NCBI GenBank assembly: GCA_910588235.1
Contig: CAJUOQ010000025.1
Coordinates: 1 to 34,944 of the forward strand
Length of the DNA stretch: 34,944 bases
Source: an uncultured Atopostipes sp.
GTDB lineage: Bacteria > Bacillota > Bacilli > Lactobacillales > Carnobacteriaceae_A
Direction: 5' to 3'
The notes below the pieces were generated by a model that worked only from the letters and a program-made list of their open reading frames with translations, had not been told where the DNA came from and did no database searches. The position numbers and the translations under genes were made by a program. This document shows positions 1-8,265 of this stretch, one piece after another (positions within the stretch are counted from its first letter, which is position 1; every line of letters starts with the position of its first letter).

Positions 1-69
1 TGAATAGGGTCTTGTTTTTGAGAAAATAGGTTTCCGAGGAAATATTGACACATACGGATAAAAGGCTTT

Positions 70-99
70 TAGACAATGAATTATTATTTGTGTTATAAT
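70..99 (+). promoter_or_regulatory. Promoter of the NYN-LOTUS gene
   Basis: A -35-like TAGACA (70-75, 5 of 6 bases) is followed after 18 bp by a perfect extended -10, TGTTATAAT (91-99, with TATAAT at 94-99). The GTG start of the gene lies 62 bp further on. A separate TTGACA at 45-50 is 43 bp from this -10 and cannot be its partner. Confidence 0.65.
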
Positions 100-161
100 T
101 CGTAAGATTGATTTCATTACGAAATTTAATTAAATTTATGAAGGAAAGAGGTGATTATTCA

Positions 162-1034
162 GTGAGTACAGAACAACAATATGCCGTACTAGTGGATGCA
201 GAGAATGTATCTCCAAAGTATATAAATATTATTTTCGATGAAGCTTCAAATTACGGTATTACGACCTATCGTCGTATTTACGGTGATTGGACTAGTACAC
301 GAAATAACGGATGGAAAGATGTTCTTTTAGATAATTCCATTACACCCATCCAACAATATAGTTATACAGATGGAAAGAATTCTTCCGATAGTGCAATGAT
401 TATTGATGCAATGGATATTCTTTACGCAGGGAATGTGGATGGTTTTATCCTTGTTTCTTCAGATAGTGATTTTACACGTTTAGCTTCACGTCTTCGAGAA
501 TCAGGTATGAATGTTATTGGAATGGGCGAAAGTAAAACCCCAGGGGCTTTTATTTCAGCTTGTAATAGTTTTAAATACTTAGATATTCTTTTTCAAAGTA
601 TTGAAGCAGAAAATGAGGAAGAAGAAACTGAACCTGCAAGGACTAAAGCAAAAGAACCTGACTTTAACATTAATCCAAAAGAAACGAAGAAAAATAATGG
701 ATCGAGCAGAAAACGATATAATTATTCGAAGAAAAACAAGAAAAATCAATCGAAGAAAACATCGAATACTGCTAAACCAGAACCACAAACAAAACTTGCG
801 ACGGTTCGTCGCGCGTTGAAAACCATTATTTTAGAAAACTCGGACGATGATAGTTGGATTTCGTTAGCGAATCTTGGGAACCATCTTTCGAAACGTTTTC
901 CAGATTTCGACGTTCGAAATTACGGACATAAAAAATTACTCGATTTTGTACAATCTTTAGATGATTTTGAGATCGAACATCGCTCAATTTCAACAGATGG
1001 CAAAACAAAGCAACTCTTTGTTCGTACAAAATAA
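162..1034 (+). CDS. NYN domain (PIN-like) protein with C-terminal OST-HTH/LOTUS domain
   Basis: Predicted RNA-associated protein of the LabA/DUF88 type, about 290 aa. The N-terminal NYN domain (residues about 5-145) carries the acidic positions expected of a PIN-like nuclease: VDAEN at the first strand, SSDSAMIIDAMD in the middle and SSDSDFTRLA near the end. A low-complexity basic linker rich in Lys, Asn and Ser (about 150-215) joins it to a C-terminal OST-HTH/LOTUS domain (about 218-290), a fold known to bind RNA, including G-quadruplex RNA. I place the start at GTG 162 because AAAGAGGTGA sits 7 bp before it; the longer frame from TTG 108 has no ribosome site. The gene is monocistronic, with its own promoter upstream and a hairpin downstream. 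Cytoplasmic. Nuclease activity is inferred from family knowledge; the target RNA is unknown. Confidence 0.85.
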   Translation: MSTEQQYAVLVDAENVSPKYINIIFDEASNYGITTYRRIYGDWTSTRNNGWKDVLLDNSITPIQQYSYTDGKNSSDSAMIIDAMDILYAGNVDGFILVSSDSDFTRLASRLRESGMNVIGMGESKTPGAFISACNSFKYLDILFQSIEAENEEEETEPARTKAKEPDFNINPKETKKNNGSSRKRYNYSKKNKKNQSKKTSNTAKPEPQTKLATVRRALKTIILENSDDDSWISLANLGNHLSKRFPDFDVRNYGHKKLLDFVQSLDDFEIEHRSISTDGKTKQLFVRTK

Positions 1035-1036
1035 TT

Positions 1037-1078
1037 AAAAACGGAGCGGCACTTAAAAAGTGTTCGCTCCGTTTTATT
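1037..1078. terminator. Bidirectional intrinsic terminator
   Basis: An 11-bp perfect stem (1037-1047 with 1065-1075, core ACGGAGCG/CGCTCCGT) with extra pairing CACTT/AAGTG in the loop and A and T runs on its two sides. It lies between the converging NYN and DUF4153 genes and can serve both. Confidence 0.85.
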
Positions 1079-1086
1079 TATTCTAT

Positions 1087-2853
1087 TTAGAAAAACAAGA
1101 GAAACTCAATCATGACTTCCTCATCATATACTTGCAGATACTTAACAACAAGCGTAGCCGTGTAATTTTCGCTATTTTCTACAAAAAGCATTTGTGCAAG
1201 CGGAAGTTCACTATCTTCTTCAAACGTTTCTAAAATATAACTAAAATCGATGGTCTCCTCTTCTTCGGTCTCGTCATTTTGGATAGTAATCACAAAACCA
1301 TCTTCTAAATCAAAAAGAATATTATGCATTTGTTCATCGATCGTGGCCACTTCTGTCACCGTTTTATTATTATTATCTAACGCAAGCTCTAACATATAAT
1401 CATAATGAGTCACGGGAAGACTTAGCGTTTCTTGTTCCATCAAATGAACATTGTATGAAACCACATCGTCAGAAGGAAAGAAAGACTCATATGAAGAATC
1501 GGGCTCAAAACCGAATAATTCCTCGACTCGATTATAATCTGCTTCATCTAACCAAGATAACTGATTTAAGGCACTAATTCCTCTTAAATAGCGAATCGAT
1601 TCCTGGATTTTTTCTTGATTACTTTTAGAAACTTCCGGATTTTGCACAATTTCTTCGCCATCGACTAGCATATCGTTTTCTTCTAAAAGTGTCTCTATCT
1701 GATCCACTTGGCTACGGACAGAAAGACCTACAGCATCTATCGGTGGAACTAACGCAATGACTCCGCCGATAAGCGCCACTATAGGCAGTAGCAATAAACG
1801 CGGTTCTTTCAATATGTACCAAAGTGCACTAATCATCGTTCCTATCCCAAAGAATAAAATAAAATAACGTCCATGGGTGACTCCTACTTCTTGAATTTGT
1901 CGATAAGTAGCAATCATTTGAAAAACAATCACAAAAAGAAGTAAGAACGGAAAAATCTTCTTAAACCATTGGGCTACCTTATTTTCAATCGGATCCGCTA
2001 GAATTAATAAGATCCAACCATTAATTGCATAAGTGAGTAAAAGAGGCTCTAATAAATTTTCCTCAAAAAAGGCATTGGATAAATTCGTTAATATATACAT
2101 CACAAGTAAAATCGTATAAATTGCCATCACTGGAATTAAAATGTAAGTAATTAAATGATGCAGAAACTTAGGCATTTGCGTCGCTTCAGCCGCTGATTTA
2201 ACCCCTGCTTCTTTTGGCGTTTCAGCTTGATAATCAGGAATAAAGGTCAAAAAGACCGTCGGCAAAAATAAATTATAAACCAGTATTGTTACATAACTAA
2301 ACCAGTTCATTTCAAGACTGAAAAATAACATTTCAAATAATAATAAAGTAGCAATAATACCAAGGTATAAGACAACAGCGAAAAATAAACTAGCAAACCA
2401 ACCTTTAAAAACTACTAAAAAACTACTTGAAAATTTCACCTGACGTTTAATGCTGGGAATCCAAATCAGCAAAATAGTCGCTACAAAATAAACAATCATA
2501 CCACGAATCCCTGGCATAGAATAGAAAGACCAAGCATCATCTATTGAGGATAAGCTCATGATGAAATAATAATAGTATAAAGCACTGAAAACGACAACTC
2601 CTCCATATAAAAGCCAACGCCAATGGCTTTTACCTTCACTTCTAAAAAAACGTTCATAGAGTAATTGACTCGCTATAGACAATATAATGCCCGTCGTTAA
2701 AACAATTTCGATCGCACCAAAAGAATTAATTGTCTCAATCGTATATAATTCCCAAATCGTTAAAAAAACAATAAATAACAAGGTCAATGGAAAACGTAAC
2801 ACAATACTCTTAAACTGATTGATTAGGCTTTCCGAACTCAATCGTTTCATCAT
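1087..2853 (-). CDS. DUF4153 polytopic membrane protein
   Basis: 588-aa integral membrane protein of the DUF4153 family. The N-terminal signature RFPLTLLFIVFLTIWE is typical of that family. About ten to twelve hydrophobic segments fill residues 15-390, and an acidic, mostly soluble domain of about 200 residues (from about 395) forms the C-terminus, rich in Glu and Asp. Function is not known for the family. The start is one of two adjacent ATG codons (2853 or 2850), with GAGAGGA upstream. It is transcribed alone, converges on the NYN gene at the shared terminator, and has a leader of roughly 100 bp that contains a second, stronger Shine-Dalgarno sequence and a 10-aa ORF (described separately). 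Confidence 0.8.
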   Translation of the reverse strand: MMKRLSSESLINQFKSIVLRFPLTLLFIVFLTIWELYTIETINSFGAIEIVLTTGIILSIASQLLYERFFRSEGKSHWRWLLYGGVVVFSALYYYYFIMSLSSIDDAWSFYSMPGIRGMIVYFVATILLIWIPSIKRQVKFSSSFLVVFKGWFASLFFAVVLYLGIIATLLLFEMLFFSLEMNWFSYVTILVYNLFLPTVFLTFIPDYQAETPKEAGVKSAAEATQMPKFLHHLITYILIPVMAIYTILLVMYILTNLSNAFFEENLLEPLLLTYAINGWILLILADPIENKVAQWFKKIFPFLLLFVIVFQMIATYRQIQEVGVTHGRYFILFFGIGTMISALWYILKEPRLLLLPIVALIGGVIALVPPIDAVGLSVRSQVDQIETLLEENDMLVDGEEIVQNPEVSKSNQEKIQESIRYLRGISALNQLSWLDEADYNRVEELFGFEPDSSYESFFPSDDVVSYNVHLMEQETLSLPVTHYDYMLELALDNNNKTVTEVATIDEQMHNILFDLEDGFVITIQNDETEEEETIDFSYILETFEEDSELPLAQMLFVENSENYTATLVVKYLQVYDEEVMIEFLLFF

Positions 2854-3168
2854 TATAGATCAGTCCTCTCTTTTTAAATAAAAAACACATTAAAAATATA
2901 AAGCATCACTCTTTTTTTATCCTCCTTATCTCTAATGAATCAATAACATTTATTATATATGCTTGTAGAATACCAAGAAATAAGAGGCAGAGGAAATATT
3001 TAGCCCCTTTCTTTCTATTTGTTAATAAAAAGAAAGAACTGCTTACATATTTTTGGATTCGTTTTCTTAAAACCCTTTCTTTTTTTCTTCTGTATTATAA
3101 GCCGAAAAACTGTCTACTCCGGTATTTAAGCAGTATACTAAAGAAAATATATCGTTGAAGAAAGGACA
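2854..3168. other. Intergenic region between divergent DUF4153 and permease genes
   Basis: About 315 bp, very AT-rich. For the minus-strand gene there is a TATAAT at 2952-2957 without a good -35, then AAGGAGG at 2921-2927 and a 10-codon ORF at 2874-2906. For the plus-strand permease a TATACT (3134-3139) may be the -10, with no convincing -35. CCCTTTCTTT occurs twice (near 3004 and 3072), which is probably low-complexity sequence. No RNA gene or riboswitch was recognised. Confidence 0.5.
2874..2906 (-). other. Possible leader peptide ORF (10 aa) upstream of DUF4153 gene
   Basis: A short ORF encoding MLYIFNVFFI, preceded by AAGGAGG (2921-2927), which is stronger than the site of the DUF4153 gene itself. 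The spacing to ATG is 14 nt (11 to an in-frame GTG at 2909), longer than ideal. Its start context GAGTGATGCTTTA is identical over 13 bases to that of a leader ORF before pepV. Expression is not shown. Confidence 0.25.
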
Positions 3169-3177
3169 ATGAGAGAT

Positions 3178-4116
3178 ATGTTAAAGAAAATAAATAAAAT
3201 CCCTGCGGGGTCATTTTTAGTCCCGATGATTTTGAGTATGATTATCAATACTTTTTGGCCGGACTTATTTAAAATTGGAGGGATTACAGAAGGTTTACTT
3301 TCTGGTGCGGGTACTTCTTATATTTCCGGAATGTTATCTTTTGCGATTGGAACAAGAATCGAGATTCACAAATTAAAAGAACTATTGAAGCACCAAGGGA
3401 CATTACTCCTGCTTAAAGTAGTAATTGCTACGGTATTATCTTTCGGTTTTTTATATTTATTTGGTGCTAAAGGAATTTGGGGAATTTCAGGTATTGCTTT
3501 TTTATCAGTCATGTTCAGCGTGAACCCGGCTGTTCAAGTTTCAGTACTGGAAGCTTATGGCTATAAAGAAGATACTGCAATTGTTGGTTTTTCAACAGCG
3601 ATCACTTTACCGATTATTCCTGTTCTTATTTATAGTATTTATGCTTCTGGTGGTGAAGCCGGAGGAATTGATTGGATGCCGATTTTCTCTGCTTTATTCC
3701 CCTTATTACTTGGTTTTATTTTGGGGAATATTGATCGTGATATTGAAAAATTATTTAGTCCTAGTGTAGGAGCTATCCTCCCTTTCCTTGGTTGGAACTT
3801 AGGACAATCCATGAACTTTATCAAAGCTCTTCAATCCGGATTTTCTGGCTTATTATTAACTCTAATCGCAGTCGTTATTATGAGTAGCCTTTATTTTATG
3901 GATACAAAAGCACTTGGCTATGAAGGAACTTCAGGGTTAGTCATGATGGTGGTCGCAGGTGTTTCAACCATTGTTCCACCAACTATTGCAGAAAGTTTCC
4001 CTGAAGTGGCTGAATATGTGACGCAAGCCAATTCACAAATTCTACTGGCTTCCATTATTACTTCGATTGGTATCCCAATGATTATTGGACGTATAGCCAA
4101 ACGTACAGATGAATAA
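3178..4116 (+). CDS. 2-keto-3-deoxygluconate permease family transporter (KdgT-like)
   Basis: About 312 aa, ten or so hydrophobic segments, matching the KDGT family (proton-coupled uptake of 2-keto-3-deoxygluconate in enterobacteria). The family-like opening KKINKIPAGSFLVPMILSMIINTFWPDLF and the internal GGEAGG loop are visible. AAAGGA at 3161-3166 is only 2 nt before ATG 3169 but 11 nt before ATG 3178, so I prefer the second ATG; 3169 remains possible. The gene stands alone: no KDG kinase, aldolase or uronate gene is next to it, so the substrate could be another small sugar acid. It ends at a strong terminator shared with the converging aminotransferase gene. Confidence 0.8.
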   Translation: MLKKINKIPAGSFLVPMILSMIINTFWPDLFKIGGITEGLLSGAGTSYISGMLSFAIGTRIEIHKLKELLKHQGTLLLLKVVIATVLSFGFLYLFGAKGIWGISGIAFLSVMFSVNPAVQVSVLEAYGYKEDTAIVGFSTAITLPIIPVLIYSIYASGGEAGGIDWMPIFSALFPLLLGFILGNIDRDIEKLFSPSVGAILPFLGWNLGQSMNFIKALQSGFSGLLLTLIAVVIMSSLYFMDTKALGYEGTSGLVMMVVAGVSTIVPPTIAESFPEVAEYVTQANSQILLASIITSIGIPMIIGRIAKRTDE

Positions 4117-4117
4117 C

Positions 4118-4165
4118 AAAAAACCCTAGAGTTTCATTTTCAAGATGAACTCTAGGGTTTTTTTA
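4118..4165. terminator. Bidirectional intrinsic terminator
   Basis: Hairpin with arms AAACCCTAGAGTTTCA and TGAACTCTAGGGTTT (one bulged base), loop around 4138-4144, followed by T7 on the plus strand and preceded by an A run. It lies between the converging permease and aminotransferase genes. Confidence 0.9.
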
Positions 4166-4196
4166 TCTTCAGATAAACTTTTTTATTTTGATCCTA

Positions 4197-5387
4197 CTAT
4201 TGTTTCTTTTCTTCAATAAAATCTTTGATACGTTGAATACCTTCTGCAAAAGTGGCTTCATCCACCGCATAAGAAAAACGTAAACATTCAGGGACGCCAA
4301 AACTAGAACCAACAACCGTCACGACATGAGCTTCTTCAATTAATGCCAAGTTAAAGTCATCCACTGAATCAAACCCCGTCATTTCCGCTGCTTCGCTCAC
4401 GTCTGGGAATAAGTAAAAGGCACCGTGAGGTTTATCTGAAAGCTTAAATCCAGGCACGGACGTAATTAAGTCAAAGGCTTTGTTTAAGCGGTTTTCAAAC
4501 GATTGACGCATATTTTCCACTTCATCTGTTTCATCATTGTAAGCCGTCATGGCCGCATACTGACTAATACCTGTTGGATTCCCTGTCGATTGTGAAGCAT
4601 GCTTCGTTAGCGCAGCGATGACTTCTTGATCGCCTAAAGCATAGCCAATTCGCCAGCCGGTCATCGCATAAGCTTTTGAAATCCCATTGATAATGATTGT
4701 TTGTTCTTTAATCGCTGGTGACAGCGAAGCAAAAGAATTCGCTGACGTCCCGTTATAAACAAGACGCGAATAAATCTCATCGGCGATGATCACTACATCA
4801 TTTTCAACTGCCCAATTACCGATTGCTGTCATTTCTTCTTTTGTATACGCCGCGCCGGTAGGATTTGAAGGCGAGTTAATTAATAAAGCCACTGTGTTTT
4901 CCGTGTAAGCTTCTTCTAAATCGTTCACTGAAATCTTATATAATTTATCCGGATTCCCATTCACATATACGGGTGTTCCTTCCGCCATTTTAATTTGTTC
5001 TGAAAAGCTTACCCAATATGGGACAGGCAAGATCACTTCATCGCCTGGGTCCACTAGCACCTGAAAGACATCAAAAAGGACATTTTTAGCACCCGAGCCT
5101 ACAAATACTTCATTAATATCATAACTTACATCGTCTAGACGTTGATGCGCATCGACAATCGCTTGCCTTAATTCAGGTAGACCATTTGTTGGTGTGTAAT
5201 GATTGCCTAAATGATTCAAAACGGCTTCTGAAGCAGCGTTTGTAATGTAATCTGGTGTATTAAAATCCGATTCTCCAATGGTCAATGAAATAACATCTGC
5301 CCCTTGTGCTTTTAAATCACGCGCCTTTTGCGAAGCAGCTAATGTCGCTGATTGTTCAACCTGCTGGATTCTTTTCGATAATTTCAT
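4197..5387 (-). CDS. Class I/II pyridoxal-phosphate aminotransferase (aspartate aminotransferase-like)
   Basis: 396-aa fold-type I PLP enzyme, the usual length for prokaryotic aspartate/aromatic aminotransferases (subgroup I-gamma). The N-terminus VISLTIGESDFNTPDYI corresponds to the substrate-binding loop, SPSNPTGAAYT to the NPTG cofactor motif, and SKAYAMTGWRIG holds the Schiff-base lysine and the phosphate-binding arginine. FRFSY-like sequence near residue 368 (LRFSYA) supplies the substrate carboxylate arginine. It likely moves amino groups between aspartate or an aromatic/branched amino acid and 2-oxoglutarate; the exact donor cannot be told. The start ATG follows GGAGTGATTGG. Monocistronic. 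Confidence 0.87.
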   Translation of the reverse strand: MKLSKRIQQVEQSATLAASQKARDLKAQGADVISLTIGESDFNTPDYITNAASEAVLNHLGNHYTPTNGLPELRQAIVDAHQRLDDVSYDINEVFVGSGAKNVLFDVFQVLVDPGDEVILPVPYWVSFSEQIKMAEGTPVYVNGNPDKLYKISVNDLEEAYTENTVALLINSPSNPTGAAYTKEEMTAIGNWAVENDVVIIADEIYSRLVYNGTSANSFASLSPAIKEQTIIINGISKAYAMTGWRIGYALGDQEVIAALTKHASQSTGNPTGISQYAAMTAYNDETDEVENMRQSFENRLNKAFDLITSVPGFKLSDKPHGAFYLFPDVSEAAEMTGFDSVDDFNLALIEEAHVVTVVGSSFGVPECLRFSYAVDEATFAEGIQRIKDFIEEKKQ

Positions 5388-5439
5388 CCAATCACTCCAT
5401 AACTTTTTTATGAGGTTCGTTTCTTATGTTGTCTTAACC

Positions 5440-5470
5440 TTCATTATAACATTTAAAATATCTTAACACC
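5440..5470 (-). promoter_or_regulatory. Candidate promoter of the aminotransferase gene
   Basis: On the minus strand an extended -10, TGTTATAAT (TATAAT complementing 5443-5448), lies 56 bp before the start codon. No good -35 hexamer is seen at 16-18 bp, which is acceptable for an extended -10 promoter. Confidence 0.4.
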
Positions 5471-5508
5471 TTATCCTATTAAAAGAACGAAAAAGATTCC
5501 CATCTTCA

Positions 5509-6027
5509 TTAGAAGGCGACTTCTTTTTCATATAGAAGACTACCCTTTTCATCCTGAATTTTCACATAATAATGGCGTACTTTACTTTTCAGTTCTTTAA
5601 ATTCTTCGTTCTCATCATTAAACAAGGCTTGTAGTTGATAAAAAACTTCTCCTAATAAATTAACACCACCGCCTGAACCCAATTCTAATCCTAAGCGATC
5701 TTTTTCTGAAAGCACCGAGTTCACTAAACGTTTATTTTCGTTACGTGCGGGTTCTATGATATAAATATAAGGTTGTTGGCTTTTGATAGCCACTGCTAAT
5801 TCTTCTGTAGAAGAAACTTTTATTATTTGTTGTTCATTCTCTAAAGCTAATAATTCAAAGAGGACTTGGCTAGGTGCTTGATCAATTGCTCGACCAATGG
5901 TTTCAAGAACATCCTCCGGATAAAGAATCACCGCCATCTGTTCAAGTTGTGCGGGACTGTAATCCACTTGTCCGATGATATCCCCTAATTGTTTTCCATG
6001 TGCTATAAGATAATTTTTTAAGAGCAT
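5509..6027 (-). CDS. Hypothetical soluble protein, 172 aa
   Basis: I do not recognise this protein. It is acidic, has no signal peptide or membrane segment, and appears alpha/beta. The N-terminal half (about 1-70) looks helical (GKQLGDIIGQVDYSPAQLEQMAVIL). A central glycine stretch, LELGSGGGVNLLGEVFYQL (about 115-135), is the most motif-like part, and the C-terminus (KVRHYYVKIQDEKGSLLYEKEV) looks like a beta hairpin. The start is secure: AAGGAGGAG stands 6-8 nt before ATG. It has its own promoter and is probably monocistronic, between the aminotransferase gene and the terminator of fbp. Coding use looks normal for the region. Confidence 0.75.
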   Translation of the reverse strand: MLLKNYLIAHGKQLGDIIGQVDYSPAQLEQMAVILYPEDVLETIGRAIDQAPSQVLFELLALENEQQIIKVSSTEELAVAIKSQQPYIYIIEPARNENKRLVNSVLSEKDRLGLELGSGGGVNLLGEVFYQLQALFNDENEEFKELKSKVRHYYVKIQDEKGSLLYEKEVAF

Positions 6028-6053
6028 GTTCTCTCCTCCTTGTTCGTTTAATT

Positions 6054-6082
6054 ATTTTATACTAAACACAATAAAAGCACAA
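6054..6082 (-). promoter_or_regulatory. Promoter of the 172-aa hypothetical gene
   Basis: Minus-strand TTGTGC (complement of 6077-6082), 17-bp spacer, TAAAAT (complement of 6054-6059). It lies just before the strong ribosome site of the gene and just after the terminator of fbp. Confidence 0.5.
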
Positions 6083-6090
6083 AAATTTCG

Positions 6091-6127
6091 TTAATAAAAA
6101 ATGGCTACCTCAAAGAGTAGCCATTTT
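6091..6127 (-). terminator. Intrinsic terminator of fbp
   Basis: Perfect 11-bp stem AAAATGGCTAC/GTAGCCATTTT (6097-6107 with 6117-6127), loop of 9, followed on the minus strand by TTTTTATTAA. It begins 6 bp after the fbp stop codon. Confidence 0.92.
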
Positions 6128-6132
6128 CTTTT

Positions 6133-8094
6133 TTATCTTTCAGCAATGCGTCCCGCACGATAAGCTGCCAATAATTCTTTGAGTACTTTAATCTGTTCGC
6201 TTAATTTGCGACCGACATCCGTTTCAGCCACTTTTTTACGCTCTAGTTCACGATCGACCACTCTTCTTGTAGAAGCGATATCCGATTCATTTAAGATAGC
6301 ATCTTCTCGCGAAGAAAAAGGTTGATGAGCAACGAGTTGTAACCCATACGAGTTATATAATAAGGTATACCCGCCTAAACCGGTGGTACTTTGGTAAGCT
6401 TTCGAATAACCCCCATCAATCACAATTAAGCGACCATTGGCTTTAATGGGATCCTCTCCCGTCTTTTCTTTCACGGGTGTATGTCCATTAATAATATGCC
6501 CTTTTTCTGGGTCGACTCCAAAATTTTCTAACAGTTGCATCACTGTTTCTTCGTTTTCACGGTACTCATAATATACGTTCTTATACTCTTCATGTGTCGC
6601 TTCATCTTCTATGTAATAACGTTCAAACGTTGTCATCTGGCGTTTCCCAAATAAGGGCGAAACAGGTCCACACCATAAGTACCAGATTAAATCTAGATTT
6701 TCTTCATTACCTTTCCTTTTACGATGGATAAATCCTTGGCGTATCGCTTCATCAAATTTATCGAGTAATTCTTTCCCCGCATACTCAGCCCCATCAAACT
6801 TCGCAGACATGAGCGAACCATCTTCATTTAAAGGGACACATCCATGGAATAATAAATTATCATTGTAAATTAAATACATACTCCCTTTATTGACGAGAAA
6901 ACGAATATGTTCCTGCAATCGCTCAGAATGAGTAAAAGCATGAGCTAAACGTTCCATGACCGCTTCTTCTTCAGGCGTCAATTGATAAGGATTTTCAGGA
7001 TCAATCGTTGGGAAATCACCATCTTCCAAGTCGTAGATCTTTCCATTTAACTCGATCGTATGATTTTCATAATCAATTTTGTCTAGAAGCAAACGATGAT
7101 CCATTTCAAATTCAGGTCGTCGTTGAATAATTTCAGCTTCTAACTTGAATTGAATAATAGCCATTGCCTGCTGGATTTTAGCCATTTGATTGGCTTCATC
7201 ATCAAAATACTCTGTCTTATTCGGATCATTTTTCGGCTCAAAACTCGCATTGATGATATTGGGATACGTCATATTCGCAAAAGTTAATAAGTGCCGTAAA
7301 GAAATACCATAAGCATCTTCAATGGTTTCTAGATTGTCATAGCGTGCACTAATCCGCAAAACATTGGCAATACATGCCTTCGATCCACTCGCTGCGCCCA
7401 TCCACAAAATATCATGATTGCCCCATTGAATATCTAAAGAGTGATGGTCCATCAAACGTTCAATAATTCGATCCGGATAAGGACCTCTGTCGTAAATATC
7501 GCCTAAAACATGTAAGTGATCCACCACTAAGCGTTGGATCAAATAAGATATCGCGATAATAAAATCTTGTGCCCGCTGAAGCATAATAATACTTGAGATA
7601 ATCTCATTGTAGTAAGCATCTTTATTTAAAAATTTATCATCTTTTGAAAGCAACTCTTCTATAATATAGGCGAATTCTTTTGGCAAAGATTTTCGAACTT
7701 TCGACCGCGTATATTTTGAAGCCGCAAACACGCACAGTTCAATTAAACGAGAAAGTGTCACTCGATAAAAATCTTCAATCTCTTCTTCGGTGTCCAATTC
7801 TTTTAAAATTAAATTCACTTTATCTTTTGGATAATAAATAAGCGTAGCTAAAGTATCCATTTCTTTCGTACTTAAACGGCCATAAAAAATTTCTTTAATC
7901 TTTTCTTTCACGTTGCCAGAACCATTTCTTAAAACATGTTGAAAAGCTTCATATTCCCCATGAAGATCACTGACAAAGTGTTCGGTGCCCTTTGGTAAAT
8001 TTAAAATTGCTTCCAGATTAATGATCTCTGTTGTCGTGGAGGCAATAGTTGGAAAACTTTTTGCTAACATTTTTAAATATTTATCTGTTCCCAT
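6133..8094 (-). CDS. fbp: Fructose-1,6-bisphosphatase class III
   Basis: Hydrolyses fructose-1,6-bisphosphate to fructose-6-phosphate in gluconeogenesis; cytoplasmic, Mn-dependent in the class III family typical of Firmicutes. Calcineurin-like metallophosphoesterase motifs are clear: FVSDLHGEY, LGDIYDRGPYPDR and WGNHDILWMG, then NGHTPVKEK and the final DGGYSKAYQ. About 653 aa from the start I prefer, close to the roughly 640-670 aa of the family. The frame is open up to 8226, but the only start codon there is a GTG lying inside the terminator of the upstream importer operon. ATG 8094 has GAGG 7 nt before it and gives the N-terminus MGTDKYLKML, which fits the family. An extended -10-like TGTTAAAAT in between could be its promoter. 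Confidence 0.95.
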   Translation of the reverse strand: MGTDKYLKMLAKSFPTIASTTTEIINLEAILNLPKGTEHFVSDLHGEYEAFQHVLRNGSGNVKEKIKEIFYGRLSTKEMDTLATLIYYPKDKVNLILKELDTEEEIEDFYRVTLSRLIELCVFAASKYTRSKVRKSLPKEFAYIIEELLSKDDKFLNKDAYYNEIISSIIMLQRAQDFIIAISYLIQRLVVDHLHVLGDIYDRGPYPDRIIERLMDHHSLDIQWGNHDILWMGAASGSKACIANVLRISARYDNLETIEDAYGISLRHLLTFANMTYPNIINASFEPKNDPNKTEYFDDEANQMAKIQQAMAIIQFKLEAEIIQRRPEFEMDHRLLLDKIDYENHTIELNGKIYDLEDGDFPTIDPENPYQLTPEEEAVMERLAHAFTHSERLQEHIRFLVNKGSMYLIYNDNLLFHGCVPLNEDGSLMSAKFDGAEYAGKELLDKFDEAIRQGFIHRKRKGNEENLDLIWYLWCGPVSPLFGKRQMTTFERYYIEDEATHEEYKNVYYEYRENEETVMQLLENFGVDPEKGHIINGHTPVKEKTGEDPIKANGRLIVIDGGYSKAYQSTTGLGGYTLLYNSYGLQLVAHQPFSSREDAILNESDIASTRRVVDRELERKKVAETDVGRKLSEQIKVLKELLAAYRAGRIAER

Positions 8095-8211
8095 TTTCAT
8101 CCCTCTTTGCTGTCCTATTTCTGGTTCATTTGAATAAGATGTTTGAAACAAATTTTCTAACTTTATTTTAACATAGCTTTCCTTATTTTTCTCAGGCGTT
8201 TTCATATCATT

Positions 8212-8243
8212 ATAAAAACCTCCCACTTTTTTAGCGTGGAGGC
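8212..8243 (-). terminator. Intrinsic terminator of the sugar ABC importer operon
   Basis: Minus-strand hairpin CCTCCAC/GTGGGAGG (8236-8242 with 8219-8226, one bulge) and loop GCTAAAAAA, followed by a T5 run. It lies 23-54 bp after the stop codon of the second permease. Confidence 0.8.
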
Positions 8244-8265
8244 CTTTATGAAAAGATCGTTTATA

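Noticed and set aside
45..99. TTGACA at 45-50 as the -35 of the TATAAT at 94-99
   Set aside because: Spacer would be 43 bp; the nearer TAGACA with an 18-bp spacer and extended -10 fits.
579..1029. Overlapping frames inside the NYN-LOTUS gene on both strands
   Set aside because: Low-complexity shadows of the real gene, without ribosome sites or recognisable domains.
8190..8206. Half cre site (TATGAAAACGC) upstream of fbp
   Set aside because: The right half does not match the consensus and it lies too close to the previous terminator to be convincing.
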